Positions 25,801 through 38,027 of a stretch of DNA of 64,000 bases are shown here, in pieces; position 1 is the first letter of the stretch; each line of letters opens with the position of its first letter. The stretch lies in the NCBI RefSeq assembly GCF_024713975.1, contig NC_091106.1, positions 10,519,001-10,583,000 on the forward strand. Reading direction: 5' to 3'. The DNA is from Paralichthys olivaceus. Taxonomy: Eukaryota > Chordata > Actinopteri > Pleuronectiformes > Paralichthyidae. The notes beneath the pieces are model-generated. The model was given only the letters and a program-made list of their open reading frames with translations, had not been told where the DNA came from and made no database searches. The position numbers and the translations under genes are program-made.

Positions 25801-28800
25801 AAAGAAAGCATCAGTGCTGGTGAATAAATAATACATGTAAATAAATGACTGTTGTCCGATGATTTATTGTTTCTTTATTCAGCCCAGGCCACAGTCCGTT
25901 GCATACAAAGAAGCCCTGACGAACCGTCGTATACTCACCAGTTCCACTGAGAGCAGAGAGGGTCTCACTCAACAGGTATGACTCTCGACTCTGAAACTCC
26001 TTCTGTAAACTATTTCTGTTAAGAATTTATTCATTTAAAGTTTTTGCTTTTAAGTTTTAAAGGGGGTTACATCCATCCAAGAGCTACAACCAGGCAGTGA
26101 GTGTTATGTGGGCAATATAACCTCGAATGAGTCAGCGTGCTAGTGGTGTAATAACGCAGAGATAAAATCAAAATGGTTCCACATGCAGTTATGTTTATTG
26201 TCGCTTTGTTTACTATGAGGCACATGAAGATTAAAGAACGCATGAAATGTAGAAAAACTGGAAGCGGCAGAGCAACAGCATCAACAGTTGTTGAGAAAAC
26301 ATTAAGGTATGGAACAGTCGGTCATAAAAGCACAGAAATGTACAAAAATCAGGGTCTTGAATAGATAAAACACAGTCATGTGGTATTTCAGATGTGGTGC
26401 AGAAAGTTGTTCATTAAAGAGCGGTTGTGAAGATTTGAGAAACTTGGACCTGAGGTTGTTGATATTCTGTCCTCAGAGAGTTCAGTGTCTTTTTTCCCTT
26501 TTCCTTTGTGTGCTTTGGTCGATATTACCCTTATTAAATTTCAGTACCAGGGTTTCTATCACAACCACAAAGTCATGGAATTAATCTATAAAGTTAGAGC
26601 TTGTTGGGTTTCTGATCTTTAAGCCTCCTGATCTGGGAACAATCAAGTGCTGGGGATCTTTTATATTGGCACATAAATGTAGTTTTTTAAAGTCTATGGA
26701 TCAGATTATGTTTTTAAATGTGTATGTGGTTTGTTATATAGTTTTCCTCGTTCCCTCCTAAACACCGTTGCCCTTTCACTCCTCCCAACCTCTGCTCAGC
26801 CCTCTTCCCACAAGCTCACTGTCCACTCCTCTCCTCTCCCCTCCGGCCTCCTGCAGGTGATGCAGAGCCAGGAGAAGATCGCTCGACTGGAGCAGGAGAA
26901 GGAGCACTGGCTACTGGAGGCCCAGCTGGGGAAGGTGCGGTTGGAAAAAGAGAACCAGCGCATTGCGGACCTGGAAGTGCAGCTCGCGGCGGCTCTAGGG
27001 GGAAGTCCGAACTCCCTGACAGCTGCAGCCAGCACGCTGGCTCAGAGCCACGAGGAAGCGGAGATGGAGCAGAAAGCGGCAGGGAAAGAGGCTACGCTGT
27101 GCACCAGCCTGGTACAGTCACTCCGCTGCCTGTTGTTTACTTTTTCACTTGCAGAGGAAAAATTTTCAGCCTGTGTCACTAGCGTCTGATTTGCTTCAAC
27201 AAAGGGAGTATTATCATTCTTTTCTCGTGGCTCCCCCGCTTAACAAGTTTTTGCTTCATAAAACTTCAATGCGCTGATGTGGCAGAACAGAAGATTACTG
27301 TTGTTTATTCAAGTCGATGCAGAGTTAACAACCCAGAACTGTTTGTCGTACTCGTCTACTTGTGGATTATCTAAATTTGGGATTAGGACTTTCAACAATG
27401 CTCAAAGACACTTTACAGGATTAAAAAAAGCAGAAAGCAGATAAAAACTATGATTATAAAACATACATCATAATAACATTTAAATATAAGATACAAGTCA
27501 TAATCATCCTCTGTCCGGTGTTAGATACAAAGTTACTAGGGGATTGGCAGGGGAAACTCTGAAGAATGTCAGACATTTGTGTTCTCACTTACAGCCCTTC
27601 CAGAGAATGTCAGGAGATTATCCGGAGTTCAGTTCAATGTGTGAAAGCAGCTTCAGTGAGCTAGAAGGGGGGTTGGTACTGTCTGGAGGGATTTTCGACT
27701 GAGCAGAAGGACTTAGAATTGGATCCACTGTGCGACAGGGAGCGCGTTTCGTTTCGGGTGGTGATGTGGTCACATGAGTGGGTTTTGTTGGTTTGCTTCA
27801 GCAGTGTTAGAGACCTGTCTGTGAACATCTGATTTATGATTCGCTCTCTGACACGTTTCTCTGTTTTATGATGTCGTTTCCAGGTCGGCATGTTGTGCAC
27901 CACATCGACAGTTGAACACGTGAGTTGTCGTACACTTACCCAATAAACAGAGCTGCCAAAGTTGGTCATCGAAATAGCATCTTATCTCTGTGGATGTTGT
28001 GTCTGTGTTTGCAGGTGGGAGATGAGGAGTCCAGGGAGCAGCTGATAAAGACTCACTACATGGTCAGAGTGGGAGAACTCACCACCCAGCTGCAGATTTC
28101 AGACAGTAAAGCTGTGCACTTTCATTCTGAGGTGAAGCTCTTACTACAGTGCTTTTATTAACCGCATCTTAAAGCAACTCTTGATCGCACATAGCCTTTG
28201 TAACATTTCATGTAATCCGGAGAGAGGTATGGAAACTTATAACCTCTCTAAACATTTAGTACAGAACAGTCACTTCCCTCGTGTTCCTTTCTATAAATAC
28301 AACTATACGACTATTTTATGTCTGCCTCTATAATACAGAAACAGAAGTTAACTTTGTTCTTCTTTTTATTCTCACATAATTACCATGTTTGCCTTTTTTT
28401 TAAACTCACAAACTGAGGCATAATATATTTTTTGTGTTACACTGAAGCTTGATCTGAATTTAGATGCTTGTCTAAGTGACTTCCTGTGGCACTGTGACTA
28501 ACTGGCATGTCAGTCAACCTCATTTTGTATCATAGCAACAGGAAAGCTCCTGATCTTGAGTCTGTATCTCAGGTATTAAACTGTCACTTTTTCCCTGTGT
28601 GCATTTTCAGCAAGATCCTAAAATGGATGCATTTTCCAAAGAAATGTTTGTTGCAGTTTTTCTCTAAACTGTGCGAGAAACGTATCAGCGGAAAGCAGAT
28701 GTTTACTTTGCTTTTGTTCTTCCTAGTGTCGCGCTTTGGCCAAGAGATTAGCCATAGCAGAAAAATCGCGGGAGACACTGAGCGAAGAGGTCAAAGTGGC

Positions 28801-29394
28801 TAATCAGAACATCACACGCTTGCAGGTAAAATGTAGTCACTTTGTGAAAGAGCTTCCAGTTTAAGTATAGACATCAGCCTCCCTCCTCACTCATATTGTA
28901 ACTGTGTCTTCTGTCATCCAGGATGAACTGACTACAACTAAGAGGAGCTATGAGGACCAGCTCAGCATGATGAGCGACCACCTGTGCAGCATGAACGAGA
29001 CTTTGAGCAAGCAGAGAGAGGAAATCGACACGCTCAAACTGGGCAGCAAGGTACACACAGACAGATTTCTGTTATTTCTGCTTTTCCGGCTTTTGAATTC
29101 AAGTTTGTTTTTAGCGGCCACACTATCACTCTGTGTAAATAAATCTAAATGGTCCATCGCTAAAGAGCAGTGATAAAACAGGACTTCTTCAAAGAGTGTG
29201 AAGGATAGTTTCAGCAAAATGTGACGTTGTAAAGTTTCTGTCAGTTATGAGGTGAACCGGGGAGGTCAGCTGTGGTGTGTGGAGGTTGCTCGTGGGTCTA
29301 ATGGGATCAGCACCTGCAGGAACCATCTGAAATAGTCATTAAGTTCAAGCTGCAGAAACGGAGAGGCCTTTCAAAGCGAGCATGCTCCTGCATG

Positions 29395-29479
<85 letters not shown>

Positions 29480-29723
29480 TGCATGTTGGGAAGTTGCAGG
29501 ACAGGACACGCTTGGCTATGATTTTCTCTCTTGAAGTCCAGAAACCAGCCTCGGCATGTCTTTTGATTTTGGAACAGAATGCGAAATCAAACCTGAGCCA
29601 TGTCTGCTTACTGCACTTGAATGCAACACAGTGCTTTTAATCCTAACCCTGGATGTGTGAACTGAGTCATGTGTTTTTTTTTGTTTCCCTTAGGGAAATG
29701 CCAAAAAGAACAAAGGTCGCTAG
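18652..29723 (+). CDS. PPP1R21: Protein phosphatase 1 regulatory subunit 21 (KLRAQ1), 22 coding exons, complete
   Basis: Coiled-coil endosomal protein of the FERRY/early-endosome system, named as a PP1 regulatory subunit. Exons: 18652-18711, 20212-20280, 20606-20752, 20987-21088, 21206-21370, 21465-21523, 22071-22165, 22413-22465, 23101-23250, 23365-23466, 23547-23635, 23719-23855, 23989-24081, 24853-24980, 25572-25721, 25883-25975, 26857-27111, 27884-27919, 28015-28131, 28727-28825, 28922-29050, 29694-29723. All phases agree and give 785 aa (human 780). The KLRAQ motif (residues 20-24) spans exons 1-2 and begins an N-terminal coiled coil. Conserved blocks include KVPFNDT, SPLNQKFSQYLHENA, TYPSH-free helical repeats, EKEHWLLEAQL and TTKRSYEDQ (738-746), which defines the C-terminal domain. 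The protein ends in the basic tail GNAKKNKGR. The exon of 36 bases at 27884 is very small but in frame. Confidence 0.95.
18712..20211 (+). other. PPP1R21: PPP1R21 intron 1
   Basis: The intron separates K20 from L21 of the KLRAQ motif (donor AAG|GTAAGA, acceptor CACAG|CTCCGT). It carries a SINE-like repeat near 19185-19375. No other exon was recognised. Confidence 0.85.
19185..19375 (-). mobile_element. tRNA-derived SINE-like fragment
   Basis: The stretch has the layout of a common teleost SINE read in reverse: an end with repeated CATTCAcACGC-type units, then GGAGCAATTTGGGG, TATCTTGCCCAAG, and GGGATCAAACTAG, which is the reverse of a degenerate tRNA B box. Assignment rests on remembered pattern, not a library search. 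It is not coding. Confidence 0.55.
21524..22070 (+). other. PPP1R21: PPP1R21 intron 6 with tandem repeat-derived fragments
   Basis: A GT-AG intron in phase 2. From about 21590 to 21900 it contains two related fragments sharing ACTCCAGAGAAT and a terminal GTCTGAAAGCAGCTT. The same sequence recurs in intron 17 at 27525-27660. Confidence 0.75.
21590..21900. repeat. Interspersed repeat family, two degenerate copies
   Basis: Copy one ends near 21735 and copy two near 21900, each finishing with GTCTGAAAGCAGCTT. A third copy at 27525-27660 ends GTGTGAAAGCAGCTT. No coding capacity was seen. The family is probably a non-autonomous element of fish genomes. Confidence 0.6.
22812..22863. repeat. (TA)n(CA)n compound microsatellite
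   Basis: Short TA runs pass into about 16 CA units. Confidence 0.95.
22870..23047 (+). mobile_element. MITE-like element, 5'-truncated copy
   Basis: It shares GAGGCCACCATGTTTTTT, AGGTTCTCTCTCATGTTTGG, TTCAGCTGCAAC and the terminal ATTCTACACACTGAACCTTT with the copies at 48854 and 60081. The left end is missing where the microsatellite begins. Confidence 0.7.
24082..24852 (+). other. PPP1R21: PPP1R21 intron 13
   Basis: A phase 1 GT-AG intron that joins AAA G to AG ATG. It shows no additional exon and no repeat that could be classified. Confidence 0.75.
24981..25571 (+). other. PPP1R21: PPP1R21 intron 14
   Basis: A phase 0 intron between SSTGK and IATFF. Nothing further was recognised. Confidence 0.75.
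25976..26856 (+). other. PPP1R21: PPP1R21 intron 16
   Basis: A phase 0 intron ending in a pyrimidine-rich tract and CTCCTGCAG. An open frame continues leftward through the tract, but the acceptor and protein similarity place the exon start at 26857. No repeat was classified. Confidence 0.75.
27112..27883 (+). other. PPP1R21: PPP1R21 intron 17 with repeat fragment
   Basis: The intron contains a third copy of the intron 6 repeat at about 27525-27660 (AGAATGTCAG... GTGTGAAAGCAGCTT). It precedes the 36-base exon at 27884. Confidence 0.75.
28132..28726 (+). other. PPP1R21: PPP1R21 intron 19
   Basis: A phase 0 intron between FHSE and CRALAKRL. It is AT-rich and shows no other feature. Confidence 0.75.
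29051..29693 (+). other. PPP1R21: PPP1R21 last intron
   Basis: The intron separates LGSK from the nine-residue last exon. It contains a long (AC)n microsatellite. Confidence 0.85.
29396..29475. repeat. (AC)n microsatellite, about 40 units
   Basis: This is the longest uninterrupted AC tract in the window, in the last PPP1R21 intron. Its exact length may be uncertain in assembly. Confidence 0.97.
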
Positions 29724-31500
29724 AGCTGCTCTCGAAACTCTGGCTCCATTTGGTGTCACAAAGGTCACCTTGAGTGATGAGCTGGACTGTGGAGCCTCCT
29801 GGCAGAGTCCTGGTACCAACACACCCACTGTCTCCAAACCACAGGACGGTCACATGAGCCTCAGATTCCTCTGCTGACAGTGGAAGTACAAGTGAACTGC
29901 ATTGAGGCTGCAACGCGTTTGACTGAAGAAGCTTCTGTTTTCCCCCCTTTTCCTCAACACAGCACCAGTTTTAACAAACACGATTCCTTGAAGAAATCAG
30001 CTGAATCTTCTGAAACTGCACCGGAAGCTGCTACTTGACCTTTTGCACCAGGCAGAGTGGGAGAGAAACTGCTTTCCTGAGAAAGAGAAAGATAAACAGC
30101 TGACAACAGTAGAAGTTGCTCACTCAAGTCAAGACTTGAAGACCAATCAGTGTGTGTACATTTCCCGCTTTGTGTACATGTGAGAGAAATGAAACTGCTC
30201 ATCTGTGAGAGCAGGTGAACAGAGCAAATGTCGGTGTTGCTGTATGTGTGTTGTGTCATTTTGTGACTGTGGCACCAGGCTGTGCAACATGTTCGTACTG
30301 TTTACGCTTAGATTTTTTTTTAGATCAAATTTGAGACTATTAATGCAAATGGTTCCAATGTCTTCATAAAGCAAAATACCCCTTCTAACACACCCATACA
30401 TCATGAGCTTCTATGAATAAGGGCTTTAAACCCCGAATGAACAAATGACAGAGACACACTTGAAGTAATTCTACATCTTGGGAACATTTCAATCCTCTCA
30501 AAGAGGAGAACAGAAAAAAAGAAGTCTGCCCTGAAGCTCTGATTATCGGTGTCTACCGAGACAAAAAGGGTGAGATGGGCAGGTCGGAGCTCGTAACACG
30601 GTGTCAGTCTGTCTCTGTGAAGTTACAAGGCGTTTTTATCACCAAAGTCAGTGTGGATGTGCACTGGCGAGGCACCAGTCTCTACATTCATGTTGTAATA
30701 TGTATGGATAAAAAGGGTTAACATGAATATTCACCCATTTCAAATCATGATATAATTGTGCTGTATAATTCTTACAAAATATATATAAAAGGCATTTATC
30801 CAGAGGTTACAAATCTTTATTTTACACAAAATTGGGAAAACTAAATCTGCATTCATTTATCTCATGGCCTGTTTCCTGGGAGTTGTCATACAGGAGTCAA
30901 CACAGTGCCAGTGCTGCTTGAGCAATCTGGTTCATGAGTCATGGCAAAGTGCAGTGAGCATTTACAGTAAAAGAGAATGTCTCCTGCTTGTAGTGACACG
31001 AGACAGCTGAAAGAAAAGAAGCAGTGATGATGACTATTCAAACCTTCTTCACTTGCCAGCAAACCTCTTAATCACAGAGATTTACCAACACAGCCCTGAA
31101 CTGATAAAAGAATACTTGTGTTCTCACAGTGTAACCCATCGAAAAGCACATATAAATATGTGTCACATAATAAAGAGCTTGCTCGACACTAAAATGCGTC
31201 TTCAGATTTATCTGCTCAGTAATGATGCTGACCTAACTTTTCATGCAACATTTTAGGGAGTTGGGGGAGACTGGAATTTTAAATTGCCTATAATTTAAAA
31301 AAAAAAAAAAAAACACCCTGTAACACACCCTCACCACTGAGAATTGAGGCAGCGCCATTAAACAGGACATATGAGAAGTGGAGGATTACTGTTTGATGCC
31401 GTCACTTTGTTTTGTAAGGGGGAACTTGTCAATTTAGTGGAATTTATGATGCGTTCATGTACTCTGGGTATTCAGCTGGAGAGGTCGAAGCAATAAAAAG
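29724..31500 (+). other. PPP1R21: Probable PPP1R21 3' untranslated region and downstream DNA
   Basis: No coding frame is recognised. AATAAA hexamers occur at 31169-31174 and 31492-31497, and weaker variants near 30780. The transcript end could lie at any of these. A poly(A) run is at 31297-31313. Confidence 0.45.
31169..31174 (+). terminator. PPP1R21 poly(A) signal candidate
   Basis: The first clear AATAAA after the PPP1R21 stop (CATAATAAAGAGC), about 1.45 kb downstream. Use is not shown. Confidence 0.35.
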
Positions 31501-31829
31501 TAGTGATAACTACCACTTGTTTGTACACTGAAGAGATACAGGCAGAAATACTGAAAAAACTATTGTTTTCATCCTTATTTTCAACCCACCAAGCACATGA
31601 GTCTGCAGAATTATTATTATTAGTGACCCACCCAAATCCCCTGCTTCAAAATATATGTCTTTACTTCTCTAATACAGGACAGACTTTGAAGTAGTTTTGT
31701 GTATCTTAAGTGAGCATGATGAAAAGACAAGTGGTTACTTATATTCTTCATGATATATGGCCTGCTTTATCTTTTTATTATCCTGTTTTAGTGTCTGTGA
31801 TTCACCCTAAATCCAAAGTTGCTCTCTAA

Positions 31830-32480
31830 CAGTCAGCGGGGGTGGAGCAGTGTGCCTTCAGTCTGTGGACCGAGATGAACATGTCTTCTTCATGTGTCTT
31901 AGGATAAGCTAGAGCAGAGGTCAACAACAGGGTCAAACTGCAGGAGACATCCCCACCAGATAATTTTAATGATAACAATTAATAATGTTCATTTTTATTT
32001 TACCATATCGGACTGAGACATTGACCTTCACAGTCTTAGGTTCTGATCTCTGTGATGGCAACAACTTTCAGAGAATCACTGCCTCTTTAGCAATTTGTCT
32101 ACAAAATAAAAGCACACATTTTGTTGCTGCAATGCTTTAGATCGCACAGAATTACAGAGCTTTTATTTTGAACAGTTGTAAACTCCTGTCTGAAGATTGT
32201 GTGGATTGCTCAACAGACCTCTAAAATAGCTGACATACAATGTATGAAAAAATAGCAATAGTTAATTAAATGATTCAAACTTTGTATATAAACCACACAC
32301 ATGAACAGTTATATTCAGTTTCACATTATAAAAAACATTGTAACACTTTCACTGCAGATAAACCATGTAGGATGAACACAAAGTGTTTTAACGTCACTCT
32401 GCACCACAGACTCCCTAATGACAAGGAATAAAGCAGCTCTGGAGCATTAAGGCAGGACAAGAGAACGGACGATGGTGGGA
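31830..32480 (+). repeat. Unclassified interspersed repeat, copy 1
   Basis: The left part is the reverse complement of 43405-43888: GAACATGTCTTCTTC near 31876 mirrors GAAGAAGACATGTTC near 43834. The right part matches 55600-55840 directly (GATAAACCA, AACACAAAG, CACTCTGCACC). No reading frame of note is present. The class is unknown. Confidence 0.7.
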
Positions 32481-32689
32481 TTAGGAGGTAGATGATGAAA
32501 GTCTTATTTTATTTGAATGTTGCCTAGACCCTGACCTCTGAAATTCATTTAATTCAGCAGAATAAAAAATGAACATGAGAAAACATTAAATCAAAGCACA
32601 TCTAATCTTCTGACAATGCTTACACAACCAACTGGCCCATTATTAATGATCTGTAATCATTCACCCTAAAGGTTTGTGTTTGTTGTGTG

Positions 32690-32793
32690 TTGGCTCGAGT
32701 TGTTGTTAACGTGCGCGCCCAATGTCCGGATGGAGAGATTTCCTACAGTCGTGAAGGCAGCAGCAGTGTGTTCATTCCTGCAGTGTCCCGTGT

Positions 32794-32838
<45 letters not shown>

Positions 32839-33006
32839 TGTGTGAGAGTGTGTGTTCGTTCGCATGTGTGTGTGTGTGTAGTCGGGAGGGGAATCGCTGT
32901 TATAACTCGCAGGATTTACTCTCTGCCATTTTGGAGCAAACCGGCGGACATCAGGAGCAGAGCGGAGGAGTCATGACCCGGACCCGTGAACTTCCTCTGT
33001 GACTCC
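32690..33006 (+). promoter_or_regulatory. STON1: STON1 promoter and probable non-coding first exon
   Basis: GC and CpG content rise around 32700-33260. A strong donor CTCC|GTGAGT follows position 33006, and the coding exon starts with an acceptor at 37939, so a 5' non-coding exon ending at 33006 fits. A compound GT/GA microsatellite (32791-32880) lies inside the region. The transcription start cannot be placed. Confidence 0.45.
32791..32880. repeat. Compound (GT)n/(GA)n microsatellite
   Basis: TG repeats are interrupted by GAGAGAGAG and TTCGTTCGCA. The tract lies in or near the STON1 5' untranslated exon. Confidence 0.93.
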
Positions 33007-36000
33007 GTGAGTTTGTGTTGCTGCTTTTAACCGGACTCCATGTTAGAAACAGCGTGTATGTTACAAAGTGGACGTGGACTCAGTTTGTTGTCAGCTCGGT
33101 CGCTGGCGCGTGTTAGTGCGTCTCCCCGCAAAGTAAAAGAGCGACCGGAGTAAAAACGCGGAGCGACAAGTTAGCATCAAAACAACGGCGCTGAGCGGAG
33201 CTGCCGGCGGGGAAGTGGGGCGTCGGTGTCCGGGGACATGGACCCGAGGCCCGGCTGTGAGGAGGGTGACAGCACGCTGCTTGTGTTTGCTTTCTCCAGT
33301 CTCTGTGAGGGGGGGAAACAAATGATGTCGTTTACCCGGTGACTGGTGTGTTAGACATTAGTGACCCCACACTGTGAGGGAGTAACAAGAACAAAGATTG
33401 ACTTTATTTACACATGATCCAGTTTGTTTCTCTCTTCAATCACACTTTTACAGCTGAACACTTAAATGTGCAGTTTTTCTCATGGAGTTTGGCAGGAGAC
33501 GACACTGTTCTGAACCAGTTCTGAAGCTGAAATCAGGGAAACTGCTTTTAATTCACTTGTGGCTACAGTGGGGACAGTAGCGGGAGTGGACAATAGCGAA
33601 GTGTCATAAAGTTTGCTAACATTAGCTAACGTTGAGCTATGTTCTATGTTGGCTAACGCTGCTCCCAGCCAAGGTGCAGCAGCAGAAACCCAGTGTTTGA
33701 ATGCTGAGATTCATTGTTTCTGAAATCAACTTTTCAGTTTTCGTGGAGCTGGACAACAAAGTCACAGTCCCGTTGTAAGATTACTCAGAAACACACATCT
33801 GTAAACGTGTGTTTTCCATGAGTCAGTGAGCTTATGCCAGAATGACTGAGGTTTAACATTAGATCCAGACTGTGTGACTGATATTAACGAGAAACCCTCA
33901 CGATAAGATATCTGTGGTTTGATGTTTAACAGTTTAACCATAAAGTTCAAGATTTTAGAGATCTGTATTATATCTGTGCAACTTTAATGGCACTTTGTGT
34001 GAAGTTAGCCTGTAGATGCTCGGTTGGTGACATGTATGAAACCTAAAAGAGAGAGAAAAGTAACGTGTTAAAGCTTGGACTAGGAAAACACAATGAAAAA
34101 ACAATAACAAATGTTGTAGTTTTCATATTATTTATGTCATAAAAGTCGATACCAATAAGTCTGTGAAAAGCTCAACTCAGCAACAAATCTGTCGGGCTCT
34201 AATCAAAAAGAATTAACTTCTATTTCATTACAGCACGCAAAGCAAACAGTGGATACGTGTTGTAAGTACTTGCCTGAAAGATTGACACAAACATACGTGT
34301 CTCATTCATTCATGGCTCATGGTTTTTTCCAGTCTTGATTTTCTGAAGTGGGACAAATCTCTACAGCAAATGCAGTGAGTACTGTAATGAAACAATATCG
34401 ATCATCTTACATAATATTGATTTATTTAGAGTGTTTTAGTGTGAGGAGACTAAACAAAAAAAAAAAAGAGCTGCACCCAGTTCCCTGTTGTGTTTAAAGG
34501 GAGGACACAGCTCACTTTGCAGCGAGGAAGTGTCTCCTCTTATTTTCAGCTCTGCACTTTACATGACATAGTCATTGTGGTCACAACAGTAGTACTCTCC
34601 TGTCAATTTAAGCAAGAGGATGTCTTACTTTGTTTGTTTTTCTTAGAGGACTGTATAAATAATCTAGTGCTAGTGTGAAGTAAATATCCAGAGGATCCAA
34701 CAGGAAATGATCTTGTTTCATCAGGAAGCATCTGTTCGCTAAGTTTAAGTTCCAATGTCCGTGTGTCTGTGTGTGTGTGCAGCAGTTTTATCCTTGAACC
34801 TCAATAGTTTCCTCTCAGTCATCAAAAACAAAGGGATCCAGTGTTAATTGAGATCATGTTAAGTATAGTTTTGTTCCTGATTTAGACAGTTTCATTTCAT
34901 GATTGTTCCTTTCGGCAGGTTTCAATCTCTCTGAGTTTGAATTAAGTTCTCACGACATTCCAGATGATTCCACAGAGCAGTTTTTTAGGGCTCGCAAATC
35001 AAAGTGCTGACTTTGCTTTTCTAAAGCCGACAAATGCGCCTTTTTGGCAACGTATAATGACTTGGTTTGACCCAATAATTGTTATAATTAAGGTACTTTA
35101 GACTTTAAGGTGTTGTCCATGAGGTGTGCGGGTTATTCTGCCTACGCCAGGTATAGCAAGTGCAGTAATTAATCTAAGTACAGTAATAATCAGTGATGAG
35201 GAACCTGAGATACCCGTGGGATTAGCCTACTGTTTGTTTTTAATTGCAGTGCTGCAATTTGACCTGGAACAAACCTGCACAGTGTTTGGGAGAGAAACTT
35301 GTATTCTGAAATGAAATTCTAAAAGTAATTCCTCATGATCATAAAGTGCCTTATTACTTTTCATTTTGTTAAATGAATGTCTATTCTAATCCTCTATTTC
35401 CGTCTTTGTCACTGTTTAGTTTAGTTTGAAGGTGATAAATAGCCAGACACAGCAGAATTGATGACCTGTAACTCTGGTGCACTTTAGAAATTTGATAAAA
35501 AGTGACATTAAGATAATATTTGTTGTCAGTTCACACAGATCCAGCAGGCTGGTATTTCCTGTGTGCAACGCTGCTTGTCCCAGAGGAATGCGCGGAATGT
35601 ATTCTTTTGTCCTCTGTAGATTTAGCAGCTTCTCATTTCTGCACTGCCCACTGCAGAGCCCCGGAAGAGACGAGCGACTGGAAACCAGTCTGAGAGTCTG
35701 TTCAGTAACCCCTCGCAAAGAGCTCATACTTCTCTGTGCCTGTCGCTTTGAACCAAAGCCGAGGGATTCTTTGAGTCGGGAGAGGAGGGATGAACCTGTG
35801 GAAACGTCTGTGCGCCGCCACAAACATCCTCTCATTACAAAGATGTTCTCTGGCGTTTGAAGACTTGTCAATCCACTACCCTGAACCAGAGCCCCCACTT
35901 CCCTGTTTATTTATAGCTTAGAGGAACTTGCCAATAATTATGTCCGTCATGCAATCACATGGCTGTGATCCTGGAGGGAGGAGGGAGGCTGTAATTGCGG

Positions 36001-37939
36001 CTGTCTGCTTTCAATTATTTTTCATTTTTTAATGGGGACATGAGGTGTTGGCATCTTGAAAGTGGCTTCTCTGAAGCTTCAGAGCCATATGTTAGTGAGA
36101 GGACATCAAAAGACAGATTGTGATCGAGTAGCAGGACAGTTATCTGTGGGATTAGCCTGACTACCACCAGTCATCAGTAATTCCCACACTTTGTCCTCAG
36201 TGAATACCTGTATTGAAATATGTTCTGTAGATTTAATATCAGACTGGCTAAAACCATTCATTTTCCAGAGGCGCCTTCCAAATTTAACTGGCTTTGTACC
36301 CTATGTGTAGCTCGGTGCTGCATCAGCTGCTGCGCCACGTTATACCTGCTTCTCACAGCCGCCTTCATGCTGATGAATGAGGTGGGATCTTTGCCACCAT
36401 GGCTAACATCTCTCACTTGCATTTTAGAGCAGGTCTTTGATGCAATGGCTTCTCTCACCTGCATTTTAAAGCAGGCTTGCAATGAAATATTTAGCTTATG
36501 CTCATTTCAAAGCACGGTGTATATATAGAATACAACATTTTACCTCATCAATTTGCGGTATCCGACTTTTGAACTTCCAAAAATGGAGTAACTTATTCCT
36601 CTTGTTTGAAAACGGCAACATTTCCTTCTCTCTGAACCTTTTTTTTTTTTTTTGTCCTCCCTGCATTGTAAAATACGCCTCAGCTTTAGTAGGGGTTAAA
36701 AATGCATCACTGCTGCAAATCACAACTCTGTGAGGAACTCTGAGTCAATTTGTTGGAATATATGGACACAAATGATATTTCAATTGTTAAGCACATTTGG
36801 TTTAGTTGAACCATTTGGACCTCAGGACGTTTGGATCTTTATAAACTAATTCTGCATGTGAACATGGTTAGGCTGGAAGCCAGGCTTTGGTTGCCGGCAG
36901 GTGAACAGCACGTGTGGGGAACAAATAATAGATCTGCATATGAACGCATATCAATTAAGAAGCCAATAATAATAGAGATTAGCCAAAATGTCGTCTGGAC
37001 CTAAAACACCTCAGTACCACTGTTTGTGTTTTGTGTGTATAAACGTTTGACTGTTGGGATTTAATTAAAAAACCCTTTGAACTGTAAACAGTGAATAGAA
37101 GATGGACCCCTGGCCTGTAAATCCACTGTCTACGCCAAAAGTCCCAAAATATTGGCCGTTGTCCCGAGAGGCTAATTTGTCATTTGAAGATAGCCAGTGG
37201 GCTCTGAGATTGTAAACACAATTACAGTGGGAACATGGTAATGTTTTATTTGCCTCACCCATTTCAATTCAACTTAATTTGTAATGCACCTAATCACAAC
37301 ATACATTATCTTGAGAGTCTTAACATGGTAGGTATAATACCTCACAGTATTATAGAGAATGTATTATAATACTAAGAAAAATACCCCTTGCTTCAACCTC
37401 ACAGTTCAAATTAGTGTTAAATAAACACACTCGTGTAAATTACAAGGAAGTGATAATCAAAGATCTCTGCGGGCTTATTTCTCATTTTATAGCTAACTCT
37501 GTGACTCTGTTCACACTGTTGTGATTGAGAACTTGCCAGACAGCTCAGTTGATAAATATGTGCATGAAAGATTCACCAAAAAGTTTTAAAAAATTTACAA
37601 AAGGGAAGAGTCTGTGGTGTGACAGGGAAAATCTCCTGCTGCGTCTCTGAACTGCAGAGTGCCTGCTTCAGCTTCCACTCAATTGAACTTTAGTTAATTG
37701 TGGTGTTAACACATATGAACTTGTTCCAGGGCTTCAAGGTCAGTCTCTCATTAAGCTTTCATGGAGTACATTAAGGAAATATGTTTTATTTATACCCCCA
37801 AGAGCTTTCTTTTCTACCGACAGCATAAGTGGACTTGTTCATACTTTCAAGTTGAGAACTGATCTTTTCAAAATGCTACATTTGGAATATCTTCAGTTAT
37901 TTCATTGTTATCTAATTCTTCTCATGTGTTCTCTTACAG
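33007..37939 (+). other. STON1: STON1 intron 1 with candidate regulatory blocks
   Basis: This 4.9-kb intron is bounded by GTGAGT and CTCTTACAG. It contains two blocks (35640-36110 and 36850-37260) whose composition and homeodomain-like motifs resemble conserved non-coding elements. It also has a direct duplication at 36409-36488 and a poly-T run near 36640. No coding exon was recognised. Confidence 0.55.
36409..36488. repeat. Two-copy direct tandem duplication, 42-base unit
   Basis: TCTCTCACTTGCATTTTAGA and TCTCTCACCTGCATTTTAAA start 42 bases apart, each followed by GCAGG(C/T)CT-like sequence and TGCAATG. It is a small local duplication in STON1 intron 1. Confidence 0.75.
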
Positions 37940-38027
37940 AAGAGACGGTCTTGAAGTGGGGCATAATTAATCCAGCAAAGGAGGAAGTTTTTTTTGGGGG
38001 GGGAGCGGACACCAGTCATCTGCAGCC

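Noticed and set aside
35416..35898. 160-codon minus-strand frame in STON1 intron 1
   Set aside because: No recognisable domain or splice structure; the block is better explained as non-coding.
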